Source of the DNA: Sinomicrobium soli | GTDB taxonomy: Bacteria > Bacteroidota > Bacteroidia > Flavobacteriales > Flavobacteriaceae | Length of the DNA: 64,000 bases | Reading direction: 5' to 3' | Assembly (NCBI RefSeq): GCF_003285545.1 | Contig: NZ_QLNV01000009.1 | Location: 1 to 64,000, forward strand | Part shown: positions 43,969 to 54,470 of the stretch, one piece after another | Layout: every line of letters starts with the position of its first letter | Numbering within the stretch: position 1 is the first letter of the stretch | Position numbers and translations under genes: made by a program | Notes under the pieces: generated by a model | Seen by the model: the letters and a program-made list of their open reading frames with translations, nothing else | Told to the model about the DNA's origin: nothing | The model's database searches: none

Positions 43969-45318
43969 TTATTCCTTTACCAGGTTTATTTCCACCCTTC
44001 TGTTTTCTTTTCTACCTGCGGCAGTGGCATTGGTAGAGATCGGTTTGTCCTGTCCGTATCCTATGGAAGACAATCTCGAAGCATTGATGCCTTTCTCTGC
44101 AAGATATTTTCTTACGGATTCTGCTCTTTGCTCAGATAATTGCTGGTTGAATTTGGCACTTCCGGTACTGTCGGTGTGTCCTTCAACGGTGAATTTGGAT
44201 TCGGGATACTCGTTGAGCACGCTTACGATCTGGTCGAGTACGTCTGCCGATTCGGGCTTGATCGTAGATTTTCCGGTATCGAACAGAATGGTTTTTGCAA
44301 AGTCGTTCAATTTTTTCTGAACTTCTTCTGTTACTTCGGGACAACCGTTGTTGGCTACGGTTCCGGCTACATCAGGACATTTGTCGTCCTTGTCAGGCAC
44401 ACCGTCTCCATCCCTGTCGGGGCATCCTTGCAGTGAAGCAGGACCGGCTTCGTTCGGGCAGGCATCATCCTTGTCGGCTATACCGTCGCCGTCGGCATCA
44501 GGGCATCCGTTAAGTTCTGCCAGACCGGCTACATCAGGACATGCATCATCTTTGTCCGGAACTCCGTCACCGTCAGAATCAGGACATCCGTTAAGCTCGG
44601 CAGGACCGGCTTCGTTCGGGCAGGCATCATCCTTGTCAGGAATACCGTCACCGTCGGAATCGGGACATCCGTTGAATTCGGGAAGACCGGCCACTTCGGG
44701 GCACTCGTCATCCTTGTCGTAGATACCGTCACCATCGGTATCGGTTCCGCCGAATTTAATGGCGATACCGGCCAGGTGCTGGAAGTGAGGTGCGAGATAG
44801 TCTTCGAAAGAGTGCTTGTAGGTAGACTGCAGGTTGAAACCGATGTTGTCGGTAAACCAGATGTTGAAACCGACACCTCCGTTAACTGTTCCGGCCCCGA
44901 TCTCGTCTATCCAGGTATATCCTCCGCCTACTTCGATAAACGGATCAAACCATCCTTCTTCTGTAAAGTTGTACTTTAACGTACCGTCAACACCATAGTA
45001 TGATAGATCGTCTACATCTGCATCTCCCCATTTATCTATTTTGTTCAGGGATCCCCGGACGCCCAGGGAGAACCTGTTCCCTACATACCGCGAAACCGCT
45101 ATGGTAGAAACAGAAGGTAGGATGTTGTAGTGGTCGCTGACGTTAAAGTATTCGTCAAACCACTTTCCGAGTCCTGCCTGGTTGGTGGGGTAAACATCAA
45201 CGGCGTTTACACCAAAACTCACCTGCCAGGGATTGTTGGAGTCTTGCGCCTGAACGTTACCAAATCCTATTAATAGGAGTACGGCAACTAATAATTTGCT
45301 AAGATGTTTCATGTTCAA
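43969..45318 (-). CDS. OmpA-family outer-membrane protein with thrombospondin type-3 repeats
   Basis: This 449-residue protein has a signal peptide ending NVQAQ (about residue 25) and an N-terminal eight-strand barrel-like region (about 30-190). Next come five Ca2+-binding TSP3-type repeats of about 27 residues (core [15 protein letters not shown], about 195-330). The C-terminal OmpA domain (about 340-449) has [23 protein letters not shown] and GYGQDKPI, which bind peptidoglycan. It should tether the outer membrane to the cell wall. It has its own promoter and terminator, so it is a single-gene unit. Confidence 0.95.
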   Translation of the reverse strand: MNMKHLSKLLVAVLLLIGFGNVQAQDSNNPWQVSFGVNAVDVYPTNQAGLGKWFDEYFNVSDHYNILPSVSTIAVSRYVGNRFSLGVRGSLNKIDKWGDADVDDLSYYGVDGTLKYNFTEEGWFDPFIEVGGGYTWIDEIGAGTVNGGVGFNIWFTDNIGFNLQSTYKHSFEDYLAPHFQHLAGIAIKFGGTDTDGDGIYDKDDECPEVAGLPEFNGCPDSDGDGIPDKDDACPNEAGPAELNGCPDSDGDGVPDKDDACPDVAGLAELNGCPDADGDGIADKDDACPNEAGPASLQGCPDRDGDGVPDKDDKCPDVAGTVANNGCPEVTEEVQKKLNDFAKTILFDTGKSTIKPESADVLDQIVSVLNEYPESKFTVEGHTDSTGSAKFNQQLSEQRAESVRKYLAEKGINASRLSSIGYGQDKPISTNATAAGRKENRRVEINLVKE

Positions 45319-45346
45319 GTGTTTAATTTTAAGTATTAATTAAGAG

Positions 45347-45376
45347 CAAAAATAAGCCGTGAGGCCCTATAAACAA
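45347..45376 (-). promoter_or_regulatory. promoter of the OmpA gene
   Basis: On the minus strand TTG (45376-45374) is followed after 19 nt by TATTTTTG (45354-45347), an exact fit to the TTG-N19-TAnnTTTG Bacteroidota promoter. It lies 29 nt before the start codon, which suits a highly expressed envelope protein. Confidence 0.7.
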
Positions 45377-45434
45377 AGATAAATATAGTAAATTTTTTGG
45401 TTTTATTAAGAAAATACCACACTAATACTACGCT

Positions 45435-46628
45435 TTATATTATATGGAGTTCCCTGCCGGTTTCCGTAAATGCCTGAATGGCACGGTCCAGGTGTTCCTT
45501 CTGGTGTGCTGCCGAAAGCTGTACTCTTATTCTCGCTTTCCCCTTGGGGACTACCGGGTAAAAGAACCCGATAACATAGATGCCTTTTTCCAGTAGCCTG
45601 TCGGCCATCACCTGTGAGAGTTTGGCATCGTAAAGCATTACGGGAACAATAGCGGAGTCGCCGTCTATGATGTCAAAACCGGCTTCCTTCATCCCTTGTT
45701 TAAAATAGCGGGTGTTTTCTTCCAGCTTGTCCCGCAGTTCGGTATTTTCCGAAAGCATGTCAAAGACCTTTATGGAAGCGCCTACAATGGCGGGAGCCAG
45801 CGAATTGGAGAACAGGTATGGCCTGGAGCGCTGCCGGAGTATCTCGATGATCTCTTTTTTTCCCGTTGTATAACCTCCCATGGCTCCCCCGAGGGCTTTT
45901 CCCAGTGTGCCGGTGATAATGTCTATTTTCCCCATTACCCCTTTTTCTTCCAGGGTCCCGCGCCCGGTTTCCCCGATAAAACCGGCGGCATGGCACTCAT
46001 CTATCATGATCATGGCATCGTATTTTTCGGCCAGGGCAGCGATCCTGTCGAGCGGGGCTACAAGCCCGTCCATCGAAAACACACCATCGGTAACGATGAC
46101 CTTAAACCGGGCCCCGTCCGCATTGGCCTGTTTCAGCTTCTCTTCCAGGTCGGCCGTATTGCTGTTTTCATAACGGTAACGACGGGCCTTACAAAGCCGT
46201 ACCCCGTCGATGATGGAAGCGTGGTTGAGGGAATCGGATATAATGGCATCCTCTGCAGTGAGCAGGGGTTCGAAAACCCCGCCGTTGGCATCGAATGCTG
46301 CAGCGTATAAAATGGTATCTTCGGTGCCGTAGAAGTCAGCTATCTTTTTTTCCAGCTCCTTGTGAATGTCCTGGGTGCCGCAGATAAAACGGACAGAAGA
46401 CATTCCGAACCCGTGGGTGTCGAGGGTGTCTTTGGCTGCCTGGATGACTTCGGGATGGGAAGACAGCCCGAGGTAGTTGTTGGCGCAGAAATTAATAACC
46501 TCTTCTCCCGTGGATATCCTGATCACGGCATCCTGTGGAGAGGTGATGATGCGCTCTTTTTTATACAGGCCGCTATCCTTGATGTCCTGTAGTTCTTTTT
46601 GCAGATGTTCCTTTATTTTTCCGTACAT
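45435..46628 (-). CDS. kbl: 2-amino-3-ketobutyrate CoA ligase (glycine C-acetyltransferase)
   Basis: This 397-residue PLP enzyme of the alpha-oxoamine synthase family cleaves 2-amino-3-ketobutyrate with CoA to glycine and acetyl-CoA, the second step of threonine breakdown. Full length for the family. PLP-binding Lys244 sits in [14 protein letters not shown]. The PLP aspartate is in [13 protein letters not shown], and [12 protein letters not shown] and [16 protein letters not shown] are typical of Kbl. The closely related 8-amino-7-oxononanoate synthase is less likely given RFICGTQ and the near-complete match to Kbl motifs. Threonine dehydrogenase is not in the window. Upstream CAAAGGTA (46652-46659) reads TACCTTTG on the minus strand, a possible -7 element. 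Confidence 0.93.
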   Translation of the reverse strand: MYGKIKEHLQKELQDIKDSGLYKKERIITSPQDAVIRISTGEEVINFCANNYLGLSSHPEVIQAAKDTLDTHGFGMSSVRFICGTQDIHKELEKKIADFYGTEDTILYAAAFDANGGVFEPLLTAEDAIISDSLNHASIIDGVRLCKARRYRYENSNTADLEEKLKQANADGARFKVIVTDGVFSMDGLVAPLDRIAALAEKYDAMIMIDECHAAGFIGETGRGTLEEKGVMGKIDIITGTLGKALGGAMGGYTTGKKEIIEILRQRSRPYLFSNSLAPAIVGASIKVFDMLSENTELRDKLEENTRYFKQGMKEAGFDIIDGDSAIVPVMLYDAKLSQVMADRLLEKGIYVIGFFYPVVPKGKARIRVQLSAAHQKEHLDRAIQAFTETGRELHII

Positions 46629-46720
46629 GACTTTTGGTTTGTGTTAGGACACAAAGGTAATAAAAACGGTATGTAGTGAAATAAACGTGATTTGGCGGCA
46701 CGTATTGTATGGCAAGAGAT

Positions 46721-49700
46721 CTAAACCCTGTATATTTTGACCGGGTCATTGATAAAAACAATAAATCCGGCGGTGATCCGGTAGCCCATCTCACCGACAA
46801 CCTCCATGTATCGGGTTACCTGGCGTTCGTATTTGCTGTCCGGGCTGCCGGTCTTGTAGTCCAGGATTACGGCAGTATGGTCGTCGGGGTTGATCGCTAT
46901 ACGGTCCGGGCGGAGGAGTTCGCCCCCGGCTGTGAAAATATCCCTTTCGTTATGAATGATATAAGGCGAACGGAAATAAGCGGCGATATCCGGATGAGAA
47001 ACAATGGCCTTTAGCTGGATTAAGATCCTGTCTTTGTCGGATGCAGGGATACTGCCTTCCGCAATGGTCTTTACAAGGGTGTTTTCAATATCGCCGGCAT
47101 GGTTTACCTGTGAAAGCAGGGTGTGATAGATATTACCTCTTTCTATGGCATCATTACGCCCCGCGTCCCAGAGCGAACCGGAGCGGGTAATGATCCTGAA
47201 CCTGGCCTGTGCGCTGATGTTGGAGAAATAGGGAATAATCCCGGTTTTGCCGGAGGCCCTGTAGCTCCTGTCCGTTGGCTGGTATGGCGTGTTTCCGGGG
47301 GTGAGCTGATAGGAGAATTTTCCGTCTTCCCACCATCCTTCGGAACGGAGATAGCTTATCAACAGCCCCGAAAAGCTTTTGAGATTTTCCCGTCCGCTTT
47401 TGTCCATATCCGTTTTTCCTATAATATGCAGCTGTTCCACAGCCCTGGTCAGTGCTACATAAAGCAGGTTAAAGCTGTCCAGTTCCAGCATGGCATCGTA
47501 ACGGGCCACCATATCTGCTGCCCGGTCGCTGAAGGCGGCAAGTTCCCTGTTCCTGGCTACGAGTGCATAGGGTATTCCGTAGTGTTCACGGTCTATGGGA
47601 AACCATAGCAATGGTTCGCGGTCGTCGTAAATATTGGTGTCGGCAAAAGGGAAGAGTACTACGGGAAACTGCAGGCCCTTCGATTTGTGGATGGTCATGA
47701 TCTGTACAGCCTCCGCTCCGTCAGGGGCATTGATGGCCAGCGAATCTTTTTGCTTTTCCCAGTATTCCAGGAATTCCGACGGACTGCTGTGATTCCGGTT
47801 TACCTGGTTCAGGACTTCGTCGAGAAAAGTCTGCAGGTAGGCATCCGACGGGTCGTTCAGGGCAAAACACGATATGGCATACTGGATGGCGTCATACAGC
47901 GGTCGCTGCCGGAATATTCCCGGAGAAAAACCGTGTTCTTTCCAGACCCGTCCCGGATTTTCAAGCCCCGAAGAGAAATAGGCATGTTTGTCCTGTGTTT
48001 TTTCCTTTTCTGCAAGGAATTCCAGCAGATGCAGTAACACGTCCCTGTTGTCGGGTTGTTGCAGGTAGTGGAGCAGGTATACGAGGAATTCCACTTTGGG
48101 GTGGTTTTTCAGTAACAGGGACTCCGAGGAGATCACCGGAATGCCGTTTTCCTGTAAAAGGGTAGCCAGCATGGCCCCCTGGCTGCGTTTCCTGGTAAGG
48201 ACACAGATGGCGCTGAGCGGATATCCCGCCCCGGTAAGGCTGTTGATCTTTTGCAGGGTTTCCCGGCAGTATGCCTCGTTGAGGTCGTCACTGTTCTTGT
48301 CGATAAAGGTAATGCTTACCGTGCCTCCCTTTTTGGTATTCGGCTCCTGGTAACTCTTGTTCTCATACAGGTCACGGTATTCGTCCTGCGACAGGAACCG
48401 GGAAATGTATTTAAAAAAACTGTTGTTAAAACCGATGATCCGGTCATAACTCCTGTAGTTTACGGGTAGCGGTTGTACGGCCTGTGCCACCTGGAAAGGT
48501 GCGGTGTTGCTGTTGTACAGGTCTATAAACTGTTCGGCCTTCCCCCCCCGCCAGCGGTAGATGGCCTGTTTGGCGTCGCCTACCAGCATCAGGGAACCTC
48601 TTTTCCCCGTCAGGGTTTCTCCTTCGAGGGCACTGCCTATAAGCGGCAGGAGGTTGTTCCATTGCATTTCGGAGGTGTCCTGGAATTCGTCGATAAAATA
48701 GTGCCTGTATTTTTCGCCCAGCCGCTCATAGATATACGGTGCGGGCTGATGGGCTACGGCTTCGGCGAGAATGCTGTTGAATTCTGAAATGAGCATCAGG
48801 TTTTCCGAATTCTTGATGGCGGTCAGTTCCTGATTGATGGCACTCAACAGGGAAAGCGGGATAAGCTTCCCCCGGAAGTTTTCCAGGAAACGCTTCAGGA
48901 AAAAAAGCTGTGATACCGTCTGGAAAAGTGTTGCGATGTGCGGCTGCAGTTCATCGAGCAACTGTGCTCTGGCAGGGTCTTTCTTTTCCAGGGTTTTGGT
49001 GTACAACGGATCGGTACTGATGTTTTCCTGCCACTTTTTGCCTTGAAGGTCAGTTCCTTTCAGGGAGTTTCCGGCAGCTTTTTCGAAAAACCCGGGAACG
49101 AGGTTCCTGTTGAAATCAGTTGTTTCTATACCGTTTTCTTCCAGGAGGTCAAAAAATGCCTTGGCATTTTCCGACAATTGTTTTTCGGTCTGCCCGATCT
49201 GCTGTTTCAATACGGCCGACAGTTGCTTCAGGTCGGAAAGGCTTTTGCTTTCGATCTGCCTGATGTGCTCATAGTGGTTTTCCTGAAGGAGCAGCCTGGC
49301 TGTTTTTTTGAGGTCGAGGCTGATATCCCAGCTTTTATCGTCATCGGCTTTTTCGAGGGCATAACTGACCAGTACTTCGGTAAGAACGGGATCTTCACCG
49401 GCTTTATACACCAGCCGGTCTACGGCTTCGTTGAGCAGGCTTACGGTATCTAAGGCCACTTCGAAATTCACGGGCAGTTGCAGGTCGTGGGCAAAGGTGC
49501 GCAACAGCCGGTGATTGAACTTGTCGATGGTGGAAATATCAAAGAAGGCATAGTTGTGCAGTATGCGTTTCAATACTCTTCCGGCCCTCTGGTGCAGGGT
49601 TTCCGGGGCTGTTTTCAGGGATTCACACAATTGAAGGAACATATCGGAGGGTTCGGAAAGAATCTCTTCCGAGGCCATTTCCCGGAGGCTGTCTATCACT

Positions 49701-49870
49701 CTTTCCTTCATTTCGTTAACGGCCTTGTTGGTAAAGGTAATGGCCAGGATCTGCCTGTAGGTATCCGGGGTTTCGGAAGACAACAGAAGGGTGAGGTATT
49801 CCCGTACCAGGGTAAAGGTCTTTCCGGCCCCGGCCGAAGCGTTGTATATCTTAAAGGCTGTTGAGGTCAA
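46721..49870 (-). CDS. AddA-like UvrD-family helicase/exonuclease
   Basis: This 1049-residue superfamily 1 DNA helicase has a C-terminal RecB-type nuclease. Walker A is ASAGAGKTFTLV (Lys17). Walker B is FIDEFQDTSEMQW, motif III is LVGDAKQAIYRWRGG, and motifs V-VI include MTIHKSKGLQFPVV and LYVALTRAVEQLHI. The nuclease motif near the end is DRIAINPDDHTAVILDYKTG. With the AddB-like protein at 41.1-43.9 kb it should form the double-strand-break end resection machine. It is transcribed on the minus strand. There is no gene between its start and the divergent sod gene. Confidence 0.9.
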   Translation of the reverse strand: MTSTAFKIYNASAGAGKTFTLVREYLTLLLSSETPDTYRQILAITFTNKAVNEMKERVIDSLREMASEEILSEPSDMFLQLCESLKTAPETLHQRAGRVLKRILHNYAFFDISTIDKFNHRLLRTFAHDLQLPVNFEVALDTVSLLNEAVDRLVYKAGEDPVLTEVLVSYALEKADDDKSWDISLDLKKTARLLLQENHYEHIRQIESKSLSDLKQLSAVLKQQIGQTEKQLSENAKAFFDLLEENGIETTDFNRNLVPGFFEKAAGNSLKGTDLQGKKWQENISTDPLYTKTLEKKDPARAQLLDELQPHIATLFQTVSQLFFLKRFLENFRGKLIPLSLLSAINQELTAIKNSENLMLISEFNSILAEAVAHQPAPYIYERLGEKYRHYFIDEFQDTSEMQWNNLLPLIGSALEGETLTGKRGSLMLVGDAKQAIYRWRGGKAEQFIDLYNSNTAPFQVAQAVQPLPVNYRSYDRIIGFNNSFFKYISRFLSQDEYRDLYENKSYQEPNTKKGGTVSITFIDKNSDDLNEAYCRETLQKINSLTGAGYPLSAICVLTRKRSQGAMLATLLQENGIPVISSESLLLKNHPKVEFLVYLLHYLQQPDNRDVLLHLLEFLAEKEKTQDKHAYFSSGLENPGRVWKEHGFSPGIFRQRPLYDAIQYAISCFALNDPSDAYLQTFLDEVLNQVNRNHSSPSEFLEYWEKQKDSLAINAPDGAEAVQIMTIHKSKGLQFPVVLFPFADTNIYDDREPLLWFPIDREHYGIPYALVARNRELAAFSDRAADMVARYDAMLELDSFNLLYVALTRAVEQLHIIGKTDMDKSGRENLKSFSGLLISYLRSEGWWEDGKFSYQLTPGNTPYQPTDRSYRASGKTGIIPYFSNISAQARFRIITRSGSLWDAGRNDAIERGNIYHTLLSQVNHAGDIENTLVKTIAEGSIPASDKDRILIQLKAIVSHPDIAAYFRSPYIIHNERDIFTAGGELLRPDRIAINPDDHTAVILDYKTGSPDSKYERQVTRYMEVVGEMGYRITAGFIVFINDPVKIYRV

Positions 49871-49998
49871 TGTGTTTCTGTTTTTATCTACTGATATCTA
49901 CTGAGGTTTTCCGTGTTGAAATGTTATCCCCTATTTGCAAATACTATGGCAAAATAAGCAAAGTTTATGAGTCCTTTACCATTAATTATTATGGATTG

Positions 49999-50020
49999 TT
50001 TAAGTTTATACTTAAATTTG
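49999..50020 (+). promoter_or_regulatory. sod promoter -7 element overlapped by an inverted repeat
   Basis: TTTAAGT (49999-50005) pairs with ACTTAAA (50010-50016), and TAAATTTG (50013-50020) matches the TAnnTTTG element, so the right arm of the repeat covers the -7 box. The start codon is 41 nt downstream. This suits a repressor site, for instance for a metal- or redox-responsive regulator. No linked regulator gene is known to me. Confidence 0.45.
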
Positions 50021-50061
50021 TTAGTCGCAAGTATAACTAAATAAACTAAAAATTTAATATC

Positions 50062-50670
50062 ATGGCTTTTGAATTACCGAAATTACCGTATGCTTATGAT
50101 GCCCTGGAGCCTCATATAGACGCCCGTACGATGGAAATACACCATACAAAACACCACAACGGGTACACTACGAACCTGAACAAGGCAATCGAAGGTACTG
50201 CACTGGATGGTAAAAGTATAGAGGAAATCCTTAAAGGACTGGACCTGGATAATGCTGCCGTAAGGAACAACGGGGGAGGTTTTTACAACCACAGCCTGTT
50301 CTGGCAGATCATGTCTCCCGACGGAGGGGGAAAACCTTCCGGAGAACTTGCAGCGGCGATAGACGCTGCCTTCGGTTCGTTTGATGCCTTTAAGGACGAA
50401 TTTGCCAAAGCGGCTGCCACGAGATTCGGTTCCGGATGGGCATGGCTTTGTGTACACAAAGGCGGGAAAGTGGAGATCTGCTCTTCTGCCAACCAGGACA
50501 ACCCTTTAATGCCGGGTATCGGTTGCGGCGGAACGCCCATTCTCGGTCTTGATGTCTGGGAACATGCTTATTACCTGAACTACCAGAACAGAAGGCCCGA
50601 TTATATATCAGCCTTTTTTAATGTCATTAACTGGGATAAGGTGGCCGAACTCTATGCGGCAAACAAATAA
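50062..50670 (+). CDS. sodA: superoxide dismutase, Fe/Mn family (Mn-type by sequence)
   Basis: This 202-residue cytoplasmic enzyme dismutates superoxide to oxygen and peroxide. Metal ligands are visible: His in [10 protein letters not shown] (about 27), His in FYNHSLFW (about 77), and Asp and His in [11 protein letters not shown] (about 162-167). A Gly before FYNH and Gln in SANQDNPLM are the residues seen in Mn-type enzymes, so Mn or cambialistic use is likely; Fe cannot be excluded. It is a single gene between a promoter and a terminator of its own. Confidence 0.93.
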   Translation: MAFELPKLPYAYDALEPHIDARTMEIHHTKHHNGYTTNLNKAIEGTALDGKSIEEILKGLDLDNAAVRNNGGGFYNHSLFWQIMSPDGGGKPSGELAAAIDAAFGSFDAFKDEFAKAAATRFGSGWAWLCVHKGGKVEICSSANQDNPLMPGIGCGGTPILGLDVWEHAYYLNYQNRRPDYISAFFNVINWDKVAELYAANK

Positions 50671-50700
50671 AAAAGCAGTTTTTTCAACTGTGATAAAGGA

Positions 50701-50724
50701 CGGGGCGTAATGCCCCGTTTTTTT
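50701..50724 (+). terminator. intrinsic terminator of the sod gene
   Basis: CGGGGC (50701-50706) pairs with GCCCCG (50712-50717) around GTAAT, followed by seven T. It lies 31 nt after the sod stop and just before the convergent Xre-type gene. Confidence 0.85.
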
Positions 50725-50738
50725 ATGGGCATATATGG

Positions 50739-50996
50739 CTACTTCCTGCCTGCTCTCTCTTTGGCCATATACGAAAAGAGCTCACTGATAAATTCTTTGG
50801 GATCTGTCTCGAGGGCCGGGGCCAGTTTTTCGCAGATCCAGTAGAGGGTGGGGCTTACCTCACCCCGTTCTATGGCCGAGATATTCTGGTAATTGTTTCC
50901 CGCCCTGGCGGCCAGTACGGACTGCGACCACTTGCGCTCCAGGCGCCTGGCTTTTACAAAACTGCCCAGAAGGCGATTAAAGTCGTTTTTGTCCAT
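50739..50996 (-). CDS. small Xre-family helix-turn-helix regulator
   Basis: This 85-residue protein is essentially one HTH domain: VKARRLERKWSQSVLAARAGNNYQNISAIERGEVSPTLYWI, the Xre/Cro pattern with the recognition helix at about residues 34-45. A short C-terminal helix (EFISELFSYMAKER) could mediate dimerisation. It is convergent with sod and divergent from the SusC gene at 51.3 kb, so it might regulate itself or that transporter. The target is unknown. Confidence 0.85.
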   Translation of the reverse strand: MDKNDFNRLLGSFVKARRLERKWSQSVLAARAGNNYQNISAIERGEVSPTLYWICEKLAPALETDPKEFISELFSYMAKERAGRK

Positions 50997-51240
50997 TCAC
51001 GAAAACTCCAAATTTTTTTCCACCTCCTTCTAACGGTATGCGATTAGTTTAGTGTTTTTAATTGCGTTTCTTTTGTTTGCGAACGTTGCCTGTAACGTGT
51101 GATTTGAGCCGGTACAGGCTTTCGTACAATTGATCCGTAGGTGAAATAATCTTCTGTTTGTGAGTGCTTTGTTGTGCGTTGATTGATATAATATGGGGTT
51201 AGTCAGCACAGTACAGGATACTGAAAGGTGTGATTCAGAA

Positions 51241-51248
51241 TATATTTG
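51241..51248 (+). promoter_or_regulatory. candidate -7 promoter element before the SusC/GH31/sulfatase operon
   Basis: TATATTTG matches TAnnTTTG, 37 nt before the SusC start. The expected -33 TTG is not clear. The rest of the 289-nt gap 50997-51285 shows no gene I can support. Confidence 0.4.
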
Positions 51249-51285
51249 AGTATTCAATCATTCTAAATAAACTAATCCGATATTT

Positions 51286-54200
51286 ATGAAATACGTTTTG
51301 AAGAACATCTCATTGTTTTTATTCGGCCTGTTTTTTTCGGTTCCGGTTATGGCCCAGGAACCTGAAATTACGGGTACAGTTGCAGATGACAAAGGAGTTC
51401 CCCTGCCGGGAGTAAACATACTTATTAAGGATGCCGGTAAAGGAACACAGACTGATTTTGACGGGAATTTTTCTATCCGGGCCTCAGATGGTGATATCCT
51501 CGTTTTTTCGTATATAGGGATGAAAACGGTGGAAAGGAAAGTAGCCGGGCAAACTCATTATAATATTATTTTAGAACCCGACAGTGCCGAGCTGGACGAG
51601 GTGGTGGTGGTCGGCTATGGCAACCAGAAGCGGTCTGATGTAACTTCGGCGATAGCCACGATGAGCACGGAAGGTATTGACGAGCGGCCTCTTGCCAAAG
51701 TGGACCAGGCCATGGTGGGGCAAATGGCCGGGGTGAGGGTAAAGCAAACCAGTGGTTTACCCGGCCAGGGGTTTTCTGTGGAAATCAGGGGAACGGGATC
51801 TATTTCCGCGAGCAATCAACCCCTGTATGTTATCGATGGTTTTCCCCTGGAACCTTCCAGCCAGAGTGGTAGCGGAGGTTTTGCAACCGGTAATCCCCTG
51901 TCTAACATCAACCCGAACGATATAGCGTCCATGCAGGTTTTAAAAGACGCTGCTGCTGCTGCCATTTACGGGTCGAGAGCATCTAACGGGGTCGTTATCA
52001 TTACCACAAAATCGGGTAGACAGGGGAAGCCCCGGATCAATTTCAACACGTATTTCGGGATTAACCGGACCGTAAAAAAATTAGATGTGTTAAGTACGGA
52101 AGAATGGATTGAACGGGCTACGGAAATGATAGATTACAACTGGGTTCATTCCGGGATTTCCGGGGCTTCGGCGAGTCAGTCCATAAGTGAAAGAAGGGAT
52201 ATATATAATAATTACCAGGTTGCTCAGGGTAATCCGAATGCCGTTTTGGGGGCCGGCGAATTTAATACAGATTATATGCAGGACCCCCGGTGGTATGAGC
52301 CGGGTTATGGCAATCTGGATGCCATAGACTGGCAGGATGAGATATTCAGGACCGGGGTGGTCAGAAGTTACCAGTTGTCTGCCCAGGGGGCTACCGATAA
52401 TGTGAAATATTATGTTTCCGGAGAACACCTGGACCAGGAAGGAGTAGCGATAGGGGTAGATTATAAAAGATATTCTGCCCGTGCCAATGTAGAGGTGAAG
52501 GCGAGTGACCAACTTAAGATCGGGGTTAATGTGGCTCCGTCGTATTCCGTTTCGAACGATCCGGGAGTGGAAGGGAAAGATCGCGAACTGCACAGGGCCG
52601 TATCTACGGCTCCTCTCAGTGCAGATGGGTTAGCACTTAATGTGGGGGATAATACTCCCTATGCCTGGGGTGGGAGCAATGTAAGTCCTGTTGCCGCAGC
52701 GAAAAACAGCCTGGGGGAAGAGAAGATCTTCAGGACGCTCTCTACCTTATTTGTAAATTATGAGGTCATAGAAGGGCTCAATATAAAATCTACCCTTAAT
52801 TTTGACAACGCCGAGTCGAAATCCAAATACTTTAAACCTGCTTCCGTAAGCAGTAACAGGCAGGCCACGGGGACTTTCAGTTCTTATCAGCGTCAGAATT
52901 TCGTAAATGAAAATACCATTTCCTACGATAAGGTTTTTGCCGAGAAACACAGCCTTTCGGCATTGGGAGGGATATCTTACAGTACTTTTAAATTTGACAA
53001 CCAGCGAATAGCTTCGGCAGATGGTTTCGGAACAGACCTGGTGCCTACGCTCAATGGGGCCAATAACATCAGTGCAAGCGGCACCTATACCCTGGAGACC
53101 AAAAAGGTACTGGTTTCCTATTTCGGAAGGTTACAGTATAATTATGACGAAAGATATTTGCTCACGGCAAGTATCAGGCGTGACGGGTCTTCCAATTTCG
53201 GAAGGAGTACCCAATGGGGGGTATTCCCTTCGGCTTCCGTAGGCTGGAATATGGCCAAAGAAAAGTTTATGGCTCCTGTAGATTTTATTCAGAACCTGAA
53301 ACTCAGGGCCAGTTGGGGGCTTTCCGGTAATAACGGTTTTAGCGATGATTATGCCAGTATAGCGAGACTGGGAATTTCCAACTATTCTTACGGCGGTTCT
53401 CTGGGAAGCGGTCTTGTGCCTGTAAATTCACCTAACCCGGATCTGAGCTGGGAAGAGTCCGAAACCATTAACGTAGGTGCGGACATAGGTATTTTCAACA
53501 ACAGGATATTTACCTCTTTCGACTATTATATAAAAACCAATAAGGACCTTTTGCTGAATGTGCCTGTGCCTACGGCCTCGGGGTTTTCCAACGTAGTGAC
53601 CAATATAGGAAAGATAGAAAACCGCGGTTGGGAACTGGAGCTTACCACGAGAAATCTCGTAGGCGATTTTCAATGGACCACCAATCTTAACTTGACCCAC
53701 AATACCAATGAAGTTAAGCAGTTGGGTCCTGATAATTCCCCTATATTGGGAGGGTCCTTTGATATTGAACACAATATCCTCATGGTGGGACAACCCATGT
53801 ACAGCCTGTATCTCGTGCATCAGGACGGTATCCTGACGCAGGAAGATATAGACAGCGGGGCCGCCCTGTATGGCAATCAGACCGTGGGGGACCCCAAATA
53901 TGTGGATGCCAATGGCGATGGCGTAATAAGTCCGGACGACCGGGTGCTGTCGGGCCATCCCAACCCTGATTATATATGGGGTATTACCAATAATATTGAA
54001 TATAAGAATTTTGACCTGTCGGTTCTGTTGCAGGGGCAATGGGGAGGAAAGATCTATTCCAACTACGGCCGTGCAATAGACCGTACGGGTATGGGATATA
54101 ATGAAAATGTCCTGGGAACGCACAGAGACCGGTGGCGGTCTCCCGAAAATCCGGGAAATGGTGAAGATGGAAAGGCAAACTCCAATTTTGGACGGATCAA

Positions 54201-54453
54201 GAACACCAATTGGCTGTATCCTTCAGATTACTGGAGGATCAGGAATATAACCCTGGGCTACAATGTGAGTCCCGACCTGTTAAAGAGTAACTTTATAAAG
54301 GGATTCAGGATATATGTCTCCCTGGAAAACTGGTTTGGCGGAGATAAATATGTAGGCGGGTTTAATCCCGAAGCAGTCAATAACGACGGAGACGATTACG
54401 GGGCATTTCCGCTCTCGAAATCTATTGTAACAGGTTTGAATTTTACTTTTTAA
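51286..54453 (+). CDS. SusC/RagA-type TonB-dependent outer-membrane transporter of a glycan utilisation locus
   Basis: This 1055-residue protein has a signal peptide ending PVMAQ (about residue 24), a carboxypeptidase-regulatory-like domain (about 27-100, DDKGVPLPGVNILIKDAGKGT), the junction VVVVGYGNQKRSDVTSAI, a plug (VEIRGTGSISASN, VLKDAAAAAIYGSRASNGVVII) and a barrel ending in VTGLNFTF. No STN domain. It is followed by SusD (17 nt), a GH31 enzyme and a sulfatase on the same strand, so it probably imports an oligosaccharide made from a sulfated glycan. Confidence 0.95.
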   Translation: MKYVLKNISLFLFGLFFSVPVMAQEPEITGTVADDKGVPLPGVNILIKDAGKGTQTDFDGNFSIRASDGDILVFSYIGMKTVERKVAGQTHYNIILEPDSAELDEVVVVGYGNQKRSDVTSAIATMSTEGIDERPLAKVDQAMVGQMAGVRVKQTSGLPGQGFSVEIRGTGSISASNQPLYVIDGFPLEPSSQSGSGGFATGNPLSNINPNDIASMQVLKDAAAAAIYGSRASNGVVIITTKSGRQGKPRINFNTYFGINRTVKKLDVLSTEEWIERATEMIDYNWVHSGISGASASQSISERRDIYNNYQVAQGNPNAVLGAGEFNTDYMQDPRWYEPGYGNLDAIDWQDEIFRTGVVRSYQLSAQGATDNVKYYVSGEHLDQEGVAIGVDYKRYSARANVEVKASDQLKIGVNVAPSYSVSNDPGVEGKDRELHRAVSTAPLSADGLALNVGDNTPYAWGGSNVSPVAAAKNSLGEEKIFRTLSTLFVNYEVIEGLNIKSTLNFDNAESKSKYFKPASVSSNRQATGTFSSYQRQNFVNENTISYDKVFAEKHSLSALGGISYSTFKFDNQRIASADGFGTDLVPTLNGANNISASGTYTLETKKVLVSYFGRLQYNYDERYLLTASIRRDGSSNFGRSTQWGVFPSASVGWNMAKEKFMAPVDFIQNLKLRASWGLSGNNGFSDDYASIARLGISNYSYGGSLGSGLVPVNSPNPDLSWEESETINVGADIGIFNNRIFTSFDYYIKTNKDLLLNVPVPTASGFSNVVTNIGKIENRGWELELTTRNLVGDFQWTTNLNLTHNTNEVKQLGPDNSPILGGSFDIEHNILMVGQPMYSLYLVHQDGILTQEDIDSGAALYGNQTVGDPKYVDANGDGVISPDDRVLSGHPNPDYIWGITNNIEYKNFDLSVLLQGQWGGKIYSNYGRAIDRTGMGYNENVLGTHRDRWRSPENPGNGEDGKANSNFGRIKNTNWLYPSDYWRIRNITLGYNVSPDLLKSNFIKGFRIYVSLENWFGGDKYVGGFNPEAVNNDGDDYGAFPLSKSIVTGLNFTF

Positions 54454-54470
54454 GTATAAATACGATAAAG

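Noticed and set aside
44385-44745. Regular repeats of about 81 bp that could suggest a CRISPR or satellite
   Set aside because: They are in frame and encode TSP3 calcium-binding repeats within the OmpA gene.
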